NCBI GenBank assembly: GCA_027036135.1
Contig: JALVSY010000030.1
Location: 246,222-310,221, forward strand
Source: Pyrodictiaceae archaeon
GTDB taxonomy: Archaea; Thermoproteota; Thermoprotei_A; Sulfolobales; Pyrodictiaceae
Direction of reading: 5' to 3'
DNA length: 64,000 nt
Made by a program: the position numbers and the translations under genes. Of this stretch, positions 25,965 through 34,750 are shown one piece after another. The notes below the pieces were generated by a model. That model searched no databases, was not told the DNA's origin, and saw nothing but the letters and a program-made list of their open reading frames with translations. Position 1 is the stretch's first letter. Each line of letters opens with the position of its first letter.

Positions 25965-26390
25965 TTAGTCCTGGCTACTTATCTTTATCCAGATCAGCGT
26001 TACCTCGCTCGTTTTACTTGTTTTTGTTACGCAGTTGTTTTCTCGTAGCTTCTCCTCCGCCCTCATCACTGGCTCTGGTGGCTCGGGGATGTCCGGTGCC
26101 TCCGAGGCATACATAGCTAGTGCCTCTGCTAAGTCGTCGTCTCTGAAGCCTAGTGCATGAACTAGTTCGTGGAGGAGGGCATGGGCGGCGTAGCCCGTGT
26201 CGAACAGTATGTGCGGGGACACGGTAACGAAGCCACCGCTCCTATTCTCCACATAGATTGCGTCAACAGCCCCGCCTTCATCCCCGACCAGAAGAGCGGG
26301 GAAAATAGCTAGGCGCCTATCCCTAGCAAGCTCCCTGGGAACCCCGAGCAATACCTCGCAAAACTCCCTCCTATCACTAGGGCAATCCAC
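25965..26390 (-). CDS. Zincin-like metallopeptidase, start uncertain
   Basis: A protein with a HELVHALGF zinc site (HExxH, about residue 74 from the GTG at 26390) embedded in AAHALLHELVHALG. The annotated start is doubtful: the frame stays open about 45 codons upstream with protein-like sequence (VVTVLGVGVEWFISRLVEAV) but has no ATG, GTG or TTG. A shifted start at GTG about 26499 would be natural if one base were gained or lost near 26480. So the gene may be frameshifted. Substrate unknown. Confidence 0.6.
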   Translation of the reverse strand: MDCPSDRREFCEVLLGVPRELARDRRLAIFPALLVGDEGGAVDAIYVENRSGGFVTVSPHILFDTGYAAHALLHELVHALGFRDDDLAEALAMYASEAPDIPEPPEPVMRAEEKLRENNCVTKTSKTSEVTLIWIKISSQD

Positions 26391-26567
26391 GAGAACCTTA
26401 GCGGCCTTCTCAACAGCCTCAACAAGCCTCGATATAAACCACTCAACCCCGACACCAAGAACCGTAACAACACGGGGCTCAGAAGACAGTGCGTGAGCAC
26501 CCCCTAAACTATTATCTGTTATCTTGGTCCACTAAGTGGTGTTGTCTAGCTCTAGTTCTGGGCCACA

Positions 26568-26678
26568 TTAGGGGTATGAGTGGCTTAGCGTCAATGCTCT
26601 CGCTCTATCCTTCTCAGCGGCTCTTACGAGTTTTAAGGCTTCATCAATATCTACTGTGAATATTTTTAACTCTTCCAT
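26568..26678 (-). CDS. Possible 36-residue small ORF or shifted C-terminus of the preceding gene
   Basis: ATG at 26678 lies inside the end of the upstream gene in another frame and opens a 36-residue frame: EELKIFTVDIDEALKLVRAA, then a basic segment, ending at 26568. The sequence looks like a natural protein C-terminus. Either it is a tiny overlapping gene or the long neighbour normally ends here through a frame change. Confidence 0.35.
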   Translation of the reverse strand: MEELKIFTVDIDEALKLVRAAEKDRARALTLSHSYP

Positions 26679-28454
26679 GGTTCCTCTTATTAGTCCACTC
26701 TATTAGCCTTCTGAGCCATGTCCTCGGGAGAATTGCTGCTTGGGGAGGCGGTAATACTATCCAGAGCTCTGAGCCTCCTTTCTCCACGATAGGTGCTCGC
26801 TCCTCTATGAGGTTCCTAAGCCTTAGTAGTGGTAGCCCGCGCCCGTAGAGCGTCTCTACCTCAACTATTATGCTTGTGCCCCGGCTACTGGCACAGACGT
26901 CGGCAAGTACGCCCACCATGTCTCTGCACTCGTGCTCGGCTCCTACATTTTCGTAGCCTAGCACGTGTTTTAGGTATAGATAGGCTACAGCCTTGAAGGC
27001 GTAGTGAACAATGCTCTCTCCCTCGGGGCTTACCGGGACCTCTAGTTGTACAACACTACTGCCAGCTATGCGTGCCAGCCTCATATAGTACATAGTGTCT
27101 GCGTGCCTAGCGTAGCCGTCGAGGCCTATAAGGGATATAGCGCTTTCATCCCCGTAGGGTGGTAGCGGCTTCTCGGCATTAACTATGCGGCCCCAGATCA
27201 TATTAATAATTGCTATGAGCTGGGAAGGCGGTTTCGCCTCAACGCCTCTAAGCCTTACTCTGAATGCTGGTGCAGGTAATGGAGGAGATACATCCTCTAA
27301 GGTATTTGCAGCCACAATCTCTCTCAGCGCTATAGCTGCGTTATCTGTATAGATTACGATGAACCCGTAGCCCTGTGAGAACAGCTCAGCCAATTTCTCA
27401 CGGACACGTCTCAGACCCTCCTCGTCCCTCCCCTTAAGGGCGACAAGTTCCTCGGAGCCAAGCTTGACGAGAGCTACGCTGCTAGTCGCATAAAGCTCAA
27501 TAGTCCTCTCTATAGCCCCAGTTAAGCTAAGAGCTACAAAGGGCCTCGGAACACCATGAGCCATTCGGTGAATCTCCCGTAGCAATCGCGTCAAAAGCTC
27601 CGAGTACTCGAGGAGACCCTTCTCAGCGAGAATCAGCACTGGCCTATCATGGGCCACAAGCCCCACTAATAAACCCCGCACACTCGTAGCCTCATCCCAT
27701 GCAAGATCCTCGACAACTAGGAGTTCATCCGCGCTTCCCGCAACACTAGCTACCCAGTCCTCCTCAACACCCCTCTTCTCACCAGTCACGCGCTTTTCGG
27801 CCCTAGTCTCCGAGATCCTAGAGGAGGCGTTCTGTACAGCGGGCTCAGCATAAGCACTAGTCCAGGAAAGAGACATGTCAGGAAAACTTACAGCTCGAAT
27901 CTCCCTCGCAGACCTAAAGAGTGTTGAAACACTGTAAACCCTTAAGGGCTCCTCACCGGGCCACTCTGGAAGAGAGACATCAATCTCCCTATCTATAACG
28001 ACCCCGTCAGCAGGCTGAAACACCACATTCCCGGCCAGAATTGCTCGCAGCCCAGCAGGGCCAACACCTAGCTCAATACTAGTCACCGCATCACCAGCTA
28101 TATCAACTTCACGAGGCTCCAGGAACACTATCTCCTCAAGCTCTCTAGCCCTAGGCTCAACTACGTCAGCCAAATCAATATCGCTGTCAACCATTGAGAC
28201 ACTGATCACAGAGGGCTCGAACACCAAGGCTACATGTATCGGATACCTAATTTTCTCTTCCCTAAGCTTGGTAACCGTTTCAATACCATGTATAACTCTC
28301 TCTGAAGCAGCTTCTTCAACATTTATATTATGAATCGTATTTTCGCCTTGTCGGTACGCGTCCTTAACCGTAATCCCGTGCTCTTTAATACCTTTTTATT
28401 CAAACTGTTGTCTCCCTCAATACAAACGCCACAGTGTTTGAATATACAACTCAT
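26644..28454 (-). CDS. Unrecognised large protein with possible PD-(D/E)xK-like C-terminus, apparent frameshift
   Basis: The uninterrupted frame (28227-26644) gives 527 residues, but it continues open upstream without a start codon. Adding one A to the A5 run at 28393-28397 joins it to ATG 28454, starting SCIFKHCGVCIEGDNS and giving 603 residues. No family is recognised. The C-terminal ADVCASSRGTSIIVEVETL has the Asp ... Glu-x-Glu spacing of restriction-endonuclease-like nucleases. Middle sections look like alternating alpha/beta. Its start overlaps the end of the preceding gene's extended frame. Confidence 0.55.
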
Positions 28455-28708
28455 CTTGTCTATAGAGAGCAACGCCTAGAAAAGCTAGAGGTGCTATGGC
28501 TTCAACAAAAGATGTATATGAAACATTGTCAATGCTTCCGCCGGAAAGTTGAACGCGGTAGTATGCTATATTATACCATAAAGGAATATATATCCCATAT
28601 AATGATTGACAAACGCTTCCAACATAACCAATTTTAACTTCAATTCCTTTCTCCCTCACCGCTTCTAGTAATACTTTTATTATCGATTTGTAGACCTCAA
28701 GATAACGG
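28417..28708 (-). pseudogene. Probable C-terminal extension of the 28709-29599 gene in a shifted frame
   Basis: If one A is removed from the A4 run at 28738-28741, the upstream gene reads on as KYFVNIINEYNRYLEVYKSI, then VLLEAVREKGIEVKIGYVGS and so on to 28417, giving about 393 residues in total. The first 45 residues of the extension look strongly protein-like; the last part less so. It ends 38 bases inside the next gene, a usual operon overlap. Confidence 0.4.
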
Positions 28709-29599
28709 TTATACTCGTTTATAATGTTTACGAAGTATTTTGTTGAGAATGTTGTTTGTGGCTATTAGTCCGTGGAGGCTGTATGCTAGGCATATTAGCT
28801 TGTGGAGTAGCCAGCCACTACTCTGGGGTACGTGGCCTATTATTGCTCTCTTTAGCTTCTCTTCTTTGTTTAGTATGTCCGGGGCTAGTAGTACTTGGAG
28901 TCTTATTCCGTAGGTTTTGAAGGTCTCTTTAAGTTCTTCCTCTTTTGGTTCGACTTGGTCGTTTCTTTGCTCGAAGCTTATGCCGTATATATGTTGTAGG
29001 TAGAAGGTCGGGGTTGACATGAAGCTTTGCAGTATAAAGGTCACTGGATTGTAGAGGGGTAGGAGCTTCTTTGAGGTGTCAAGTATGTCTTTTAGGGCTC
29101 GGAGGGCGGCGAGGGGGTCTTTGGCGTCATAGTTTATGGGCTCTACCTCTGCTTCGGCTCTGCTCTTCTCGTATAGTATCTGGTAAAGTGTCTTGTTTAT
29201 CTCCCTTATAGTATCCACGATCTTGTTGCTGTTTATCCCGATCTTGATGTCTTTGCCTGCGTCGGCTGGTTTATCGCCCTCCCTGAGCCTCGTAGCGAAT
29301 TTCCTTAACTCGTCGCTATCTATGTCTATTCCCGGTGCTTTGCGGTAAAAGAGTCCTAGAGCTCTATCACTGTACTTGGCTTTCTCCGCGTTGAAGCCTC
29401 CTAGTATGGTTTTTAGCAGGTACTCTTTCTCCTCGTCTCTTATGATATCTTCCAGCGTTCTCCCTGAAAGCATGGCAGTAAGTTCTTGGTAGAGCTGTAA
29501 GAAGCCCAGGGTCCTCCAGTATAGCTTGGCTAAAAGCCGCCAATACTCGTCCCACTTGTCGTGGTTAAGAAGGATGCTCCGAAGCTCTGTGTATTTCAA
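28709..29599 (-). CDS. Unrecognised helical protein, possibly truncated by a frameshift
   Basis: A 296-residue, mostly helical, charged protein with no motif I can name. It begins KYTELRSILLNHDKWDEYWR and contains a long charged middle (EEEKEYLLK, KDIKIGINSNKIVDTIREIN) and a hydrophobic patch near residue 200 (LYNPVTFILQSF). It seems to be the first gene of an operon with the 26644-28454 gene. The real protein may be about 100 residues longer. Confidence 0.55.
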   Translation of the reverse strand: MKYTELRSILLNHDKWDEYWRLLAKLYWRTLGFLQLYQELTAMLSGRTLEDIIRDEEKEYLLKTILGGFNAEKAKYSDRALGLFYRKAPGIDIDSDELRKFATRLREGDKPADAGKDIKIGINSNKIVDTIREINKTLYQILYEKSRAEAEVEPINYDAKDPLAALRALKDILDTSKKLLPLYNPVTFILQSFMSTPTFYLQHIYGISFEQRNDQVEPKEEELKETFKTYGIRLQVLLAPDILNKEEKLKRAIIGHVPQSSGWLLHKLICLAYSLHGLIATNNILNKILRKHYKRV

Positions 29600-29971
29600 G
29601 TAGCTTCCCGCCCTAGAGTCTGTGCAATAAATATAGTATATGTTTTACCCTTTATAGATTCTGTGATAAGCGCGAACTAACTAGGATGAGAAACACCTAA
29701 TATGGTGGCTTCGCTTTACCCATACTACTCCATATTCATAATTAATTACCTGGCTATAGGCACCTATAACCAAGGCTAAGATGATTCCTATGTTTCCTTG
29801 TAAAAACTTTTTGGAAACACTTTAGTGGTTCTCAATCAATATATCATGGACAATTAGCTAGGTATTGTAATCTAGTGTTTAGTTAGAGAACGTGACTAGC
29901 AAGCAAGTGCTTGGTTAGGGTATAGATGTAGTTTCCTTCGTCTTCTCAAGCGGGTTTTAAATAAAATTCTT
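29600..29971. other. AT-rich intergenic stretch
   Basis: About 370 bases without a credible gene or RNA; only the promoter region for the minus-strand gene ending at 28709 is expected here. Confidence 0.4.
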
Positions 29972-30874
29972 CTAAGCGTTATTAATGATTATATTCTTTA
30001 TAGCATTATTTATCAGTTTTTCTGCTTCCTCAATTAGTTCTTCCATTCGTCTCCAGCTATTCTCGAGGCTTTTCATGAGTTCTTGTTCTTGTTGCAGCCC
30101 TAGCTCCATAATGACTTGAGCAAGTGCTTCTGTTACCAGCGTAGAGATGTTTGTATAGAACTTTCTCAGTGAGCCGCCGTATACGGCTACGTAGTCGTAG
30201 AATCTGCTTCTCTTCGAGGCCTCCACGGCTACGTAGAAACGGGTCGTGTTAAGTAAGTATGTCTCGGTCATGCTTATTGCTTTCTCTACGTGATAAATCC
30301 TTGACACTCCATTGAAGTACTTCTTAGCCCTTGGGGTCATCCTTTCTATGACTTGGTGCACGAACTCGCTCCAGTTAATTCTTCTCTCAAACTCTAGTCT
30401 CTTGTTTAGCTTCTCCATAGCCTCGTCAGATAAGACATTGGTGATCTCTTTGAAATGCTTGTGGAGATTCTCGAAGAGGTTTGAGGGAGGCAGCGGAAAA
30501 CTTATTCTCATAGAACCAAGTATTCTCAAGCGAATATCGTGTAGATCTATGCGGATCCCTCTAAGAACAGTGTCAGGATCTAACTCTATACCGAGAAGTC
30601 TAGAGGACTTAACTCTCTCAAAGAGATCATCGAGTGCGTGGTGTAGGTAGAAGAGGTGAGGCTTTGAAGCAAGTTTCTGGAGTACCTGCTTAGCATTTCT
30701 AGCAAGCTTATGCCTCCTTGCACCACCCTCGGTCATGTATGGTGGATAAGGCTCCTTAACTACGGAAATACCGATATCATGGAGGGGGCCAGCATCAATA
30801 AGTCTTTCAACAAGCTCATCCCTTCCATAGCCGAGGATATCAGCAATTAGCCAATGAAGTCTCCAAGAAGGCAT
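29972..30874 (-). CDS. Paralogous His/Asp-motif family protein, copy 1
   Basis: A 300-residue protein starting at ATG 30874, preceded by GGTGGAGGT (an ATG at 30886 is also in frame). The N-terminal third carries PSWRLHWLIADILGYG, IDAGPLHDIG (residues about 28-37), RRHKLARNAKQ and FYLHHALDDLFERV (about 77-90). These His and Asp residues are shared with two nearby genes and could form a metal site like that of HD-domain or zinc phospholipase C-type hydrolases (HxxxD). The remaining 200 residues are helical. Function unknown. Confidence 0.6.
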   Translation of the reverse strand: MPSWRLHWLIADILGYGRDELVERLIDAGPLHDIGISVVKEPYPPYMTEGGARRHKLARNAKQVLQKLASKPHLFYLHHALDDLFERVKSSRLLGIELDPDTVLRGIRIDLHDIRLRILGSMRISFPLPPSNLFENLHKHFKEITNVLSDEAMEKLNKRLEFERRINWSEFVHQVIERMTPRAKKYFNGVSRIYHVEKAISMTETYLLNTTRFYVAVEASKRSRFYDYVAVYGGSLRKFYTNISTLVTEALAQVIMELGLQQEQELMKSLENSWRRMEELIEEAEKLINNAIKNIIINNA

Positions 30875-31129
30875 ACCTCCACCCATCTACCCAGAGACTC
30901 ACGGGTGAGCAATTTGTGTCCCGAGAGCGCTGCTTAGTAATCTCTATTCTTTTCCATTAGATGCAGGAAGCAGCGCTCTTAAATTATAGTACTAATCGTG
31001 ATCTCGCGCTTAGCGATAGACTATATAAGTGAGGTTGGTAAATATAATACAGAACTAGGGTCTTAGCATCCTATACCTCTAGCTACGACTTCATAGCATG
31101 CATCTATTAGTTTGTTTGGAGGATGAGGT

Positions 31130-32298
31130 TTGCCTAGTCACGATGGCCATAGGTTGCTTTCTATGAAGTATCTTGGTGCTCCGGGGTATGTAGTTACTGA
31201 GGTTGATAGGCTTATTGATCTAGGTCCGGTGCATGATATTGGTAGGAGGAAGCCGGGTAAGCCGCCAGCTTATCTAGAGATAGTCGAGCAGGGAGATGTT
31301 GAGAAGCTGTACCGGGTAAGGCTTAGAGAGAACGCCGCTAGAGTGCTGGCCAGCATCTGTGAAGATGAGACGAAGGCTAGGGTATTCTTTTTCACCATGC
31401 ACTAGATGTTCTGGCACAGAGGCTTTCTTCGGCCATTATTCTAGGGCTGGAGCCTAGGAAGATATGCAGGGATCTTATTGAAGGTGTTCTCTGTGACTTA
31501 TCGGAAGTGGAAATAAATTTGAGGAAAATGGGCATTATTTGCCCACAAAATCCCGTGAAGAAGGTGAAAGAGGTTCTGCTCTCCTCTTGCACTGATGCAG
31601 TACTAGTTAATTGGGTAAAGGATAACATGGTCCCGAGGTACAGGAACTACAAATCCCTCGAATATATAAAAGAAAGATACATGAACACTATACCTAGTAT
31701 TTTCAAAAGTGATGCAAAGTATGGGGTTAATCTTATTTTAGGCGTTATAGCACATCTTGTTAAGTCGTCTAAACCAAGCTCCACTAACCATATACGTGAA
31801 GTAGAGCTAGAAGTTGGCAGAACGAGGTTTAAAGCCTCAATTAGCGAAGATCAAGGCGTCTTCATAAAGAGGGAGAACATTGTTGAAGAGTATAGAAGGG
31901 AGCTGAGCAGAAGGGTTGAGACACTGAAGTTGTCGCCTTATGGTCTTGGGAGGTTAAGGAAAATAATTGTTAACCTAGCCTCACTGTACTCCGATCTCTA
32001 TCACTTACCCTTTATAGAGCCCTATTGCATTAGCTTAGCTGTCGAGAGAATATTGTCTACGAGAAAGAAGAGGTACTCGCTTGCAAGTAATGTGCTAAGA
32101 TGCTATAGTAGGTACTCTAGTGAAATCCTTGAGGCTAGAAGCTGTGCAGCGCGTGAAATCAATCGGGTCTTGGAGCACTATGCCGGTGTTATTACTAGGC
32201 AGAGGCTCGAGGAAATAGGGAACAAGTTCATAGAGGCCTTGGAGGAACTCTCGGAATTCTCCGCTAGTATCGGAATAAACGTTCTTAGCGATATGTAG
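31130..32298 (+). CDS. Paralogous His/Asp-motif family protein, copy 2, frameshifted
   Basis: From TTG 31130 (GGAGGATGAGG upstream) the first 91 residues contain PSHDGHRLL and LIDLGPVHDIGRR and stop at 31405. Adding one T to the T5 run at 31388-31392 gives FFFHHALDVLAQRL and joins the frame to the part ending at 32298, a 389-residue protein that keeps the PS-xx-H, GPVHDIG and HHALD motifs of copy 1. Thus it is either a pseudogene, a programmed slip or a sequencing error. The C-terminal half is helical and basic. Confidence 0.6.
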
Positions 32299-32347
32299 TA
32301 GAGAATTAAAAATTGTATCTCTATAAGACTATGGCGTAGACTAGTTT

Positions 32348-33376
32348 TTATTCTTTGCCTAAATAATGCTTTATGAACTCGCATAGCTCTGTATAGTTAT
32401 TGAACTTTAGCCTTATTATGCTGTTGAGACAAGGGTTCTTCTCCGTTATTGAGAAATGTATGTATATGGGTTGCCCCCTTCTTACTAGGTTATAGACCCT
32501 TAGAGCTGCTACTGGTATATCTAGTTGCTTTCCTTGCCGCGGCTCTCTCGTAGAGATGCATACTACTTCGTTAAGCAAGTTTTTCCTAGCAAAGATTAGG
32601 AGAGCGTCTTTGAACGAGTCGCCGTTACAGCCTGGTATGGGCCCTTTTCTCTTGAACTCCAGGTTGAGGATTCCGTCAATATAGATGCAGTGTCTCCTAA
32701 ACGCGTTGACTATTTGTTCTGTAATGTTGATAAGATCTTTCTCGGTTGCTAGTTTGAGGTTGAATCTATTCATGTGGTTTATGTGGTTCCAGAGCTTATA
32801 TTTGGTGCACTCAATAACTATGTCACACCGGGTTTGTAGTGGTCCATAATAGCTCATGCAGTCCGTGAAAATGTCCAGGGCGTAGTGCATGATTGCTAGA
32901 GTGAGGATTTCGCCTGGTATATAAATCTCGTGGGTACGGGTGTATTGGGATAATGATTTCTTATTCTTGATCGTTGTTAGGAGGTCTAGGGCAACTTTAT
33001 ATCTCTCCTCTCGGGAAGCATGCGTGAACACACCGTTAACCACTATGTCGCCGAACTCGGCGAAAAGCATTAGCAGCATACATGCAAGCGAGAAGGGCCT
33101 AGGCTTGTGCTCGACACCATGTTCGCCACATACTTTATCTGCATCAGCCATGAGATTATTGAACTCTTCAACTCCTTCATCGCTTATTGCTCGTATCTCG
33201 GGCTCCTTACTACGGAGAAGAAGATAGACACGAATATGGGCATCCCAAGAGGGCACAAAACAACCCTCCCGAGATAGTTTTACCCTGTGCGCTATATTCT
33301 TAATGATATGCAGAGTATTAGCAGTTTCTAGATCGCAATATCCCGTGTTGCCATGATACGGGGAGAAGTAGCTCAT
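32348..33376 (-). CDS. Paralogous His/Asp-motif family protein, copy 3 (divergent)
   Basis: A 342-residue protein with a diverged version of the same pattern: CFVPSWDAHIRVYLLL near residue 40, an ADADKVCGEHGVEHK region and LAIMHYALDIFTDC at about 163. It is longer before and after the motifs than copies 1 and 2 and lacks the exact GP-HDIG. Its C-terminal part (ITEKNPCLNSIIRLKF) is beta-rich. It converges on copy 2 with 49 bases between the stops. Function unknown. Confidence 0.55.
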   Translation of the reverse strand: MSYFSPYHGNTGYCDLETANTLHIIKNIAHRVKLSREGCFVPSWDAHIRVYLLLRSKEPEIRAISDEGVEEFNNLMADADKVCGEHGVEHKPRPFSLACMLLMLFAEFGDIVVNGVFTHASREERYKVALDLLTTIKNKKSLSQYTRTHEIYIPGEILTLAIMHYALDIFTDCMSYYGPLQTRCDIVIECTKYKLWNHINHMNRFNLKLATEKDLINITEQIVNAFRRHCIYIDGILNLEFKRKGPIPGCNGDSFKDALLIFARKNLLNEVVCISTREPRQGKQLDIPVAALRVYNLVRRGQPIYIHFSITEKNPCLNSIIRLKFNNYTELCEFIKHYLGKE

Positions 33377-33453
33377 CTACATGCGTGAATACTACAAGGG
33401 TTAGGAATCGATTTTAGCTTCTGGAATGCATTTTCTCCCGTAGGTGCTGGTTA

Positions 33454-34392
33454 GTGGTTGAACGTAGTATAGAGGATGAGGTCATTCTTAATTGGGAACA
33501 GTTACCCGTATTCTATTGCCCGGTATGTGGCAAGAAGATAGTTGATTGGTGGGGATGGGGTGGAGAACCGCACGTTGAGCCGTGTCGTCATCTTCTGTTC
33601 ATTTATTTCTGGAATAGTGGCGAATTTCTATACATAAGGAATGATTTAGCAAAGGAGTTAGAGCAACGAGGGATTAAGCTAGAGAGAACCAGTACTGGTT
33701 TTGAACCTAAAGGTGATTTCGAGGACATCTTGGTCCTTTTGAGAGAAATACTTGCATTGACAAGCTTTGCTGTATTCACTCTTCATGCGCAGCAAGGGCC
33801 TCCGATGGCAGAGGAGTTTGTGGCTTCAATAGGCATAGAGTTTGTAGAGGAATCCGGGTATACATGGTTTGCACAAAGTATCACTAATATCATTAATGAG
33901 AAAACTATTGTATCTCTCAGAGAACTTGTATATAGTGGGAATCCCCCTAGAGACCCCGGCAAGGCTACACGAAAGGCCCTAGAATGGGTTAATAGGCATA
34001 TTATACTTGATGGTTGTGACAAGGACTCGCTTGTAGATATAGATGAGCCTCTTTATATAGTCAATGAGGGACGTGGCTCGTGCGGAGACATAGCCCTTCT
34101 CTTAGCTATTGCCCTTCTCTCAGCTGGTATTGAGCCTGTGTATATAGTCGACTACGATACTCTCAATGGCAGGTATGTAACAGTAGCTGTGGAGATTAAT
34201 GATAAGGCACTAGTATTAGATGGAGAGCCTATCGAGTGGAGCAAATACTTCAATAATGTTAACCTATTATCCGATGTACGTGTCTACAAGATAACACTAG
34301 GCAAGGAAAAACTAGGTAAGGTAGATTATTGTAGAATTGATAAGAACAAGGTCTTGCTACGCCGCTGTAGTCCCTTCTGTGGATGCCATTGA
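33454..34392 (+). CDS. Transglutaminase-like cysteine protein with N-terminal zinc-binding segment
   Basis: A 312-residue protein. The N-terminus has a zinc-ribbon-like CPVCGKKIVDWW followed by EPCRHLLFIYFW. The C-terminal half matches the transglutaminase-like core: EGRGSCGDIALLLAIALLSAG supplies the catalytic Cys, followed by IEPVYIVDYD and an aspartate in ALVLDGEP. The core histidine is not obvious (the usual place reads VTVAVEI), so activity may be lost. The tail is Cys-rich (CSPFCGC). The start is GTG. Confidence 0.6.
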   Translation: MVERSIEDEVILNWEQLPVFYCPVCGKKIVDWWGWGGEPHVEPCRHLLFIYFWNSGEFLYIRNDLAKELEQRGIKLERTSTGFEPKGDFEDILVLLREILALTSFAVFTLHAQQGPPMAEEFVASIGIEFVEESGYTWFAQSITNIINEKTIVSLRELVYSGNPPRDPGKATRKALEWVNRHIILDGCDKDSLVDIDEPLYIVNEGRGSCGDIALLLAIALLSAGIEPVYIVDYDTLNGRYVTVAVEINDKALVLDGEPIEWSKYFNNVNLLSDVRVYKITLGKEKLGKVDYCRIDKNKVLLRRCSPFCGCH

Positions 34393-34483
34393 TTAGCTAC
34401 GAGCTATGGACCATACTGGATCGAGATAATTAGAAGGTTTTTGTGGAATCTTTTCTTCTGATTTTCTCTGGGTAGGTGTTGTA

Positions 34484-34568
34484 GGGGCCCCGAGGAGCGG
34501 ATACCCCGCAGCCGAGGCTCTTCTTGCCCCTATGGGTCAGGGCGGCTCCGGACTCCTCGGGGATCCCC
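34484..34568 (+). ncRNA. GC-rich hairpin element, candidate structured RNA
   Basis: CCCCGAGGAG (34488-34497) pairs perfectly with CTCCTCGGGG (34553-34562), and flanking GGGG/CCCC extend the stem around a two-base bulge. Inside are AGCCG/CGGCT and a GCCC/GGGC hairpin, so the whole folds into a compact arm. It stands out from AT-rich flanks. Two blocks from its loop, GATACCCCGCAGCCGAGG and TGCCCCTATGGGTCAGGG, are repeated at the 5' end of the endonuclease gene downstream. RNA family unknown. Confidence 0.45.
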
Positions 34569-34657
34569 TTATACATTTATTGCTCCGGGTATTACTATAT
34601 TTTTCTTTTAATTGTTAAATATTTGTTTAATTCTGTCGCCGATTCTCTATTTTAATT

Positions 34658-34750
34658 GATACCCCGCAGCCGAGGTGATAGTATGGGTCATGTATTTCCT
34701 GGCCTAGGTAAATCATGTTCCGAACTTTTCAATGCCCCTATGGGTCAGGG
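34658..34750 (+). repeat. Partial second copy of the hairpin-element loop
   Basis: GATACCCCGCAGCCGAGG (34658-34675, copy of 34500-34517) and TGCCCCTATGGGTCAGGG (34733-34750, copy of 34525-34542) are exact 18-base repeats. In the upstream element they are 7 bases apart; here 57 bases separate them, with a third short TATGGGTCA at 34682-34690. The first repeat supplies the GAGGTGAT ribosome-binding site of the endonuclease gene. Confidence 0.8.
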
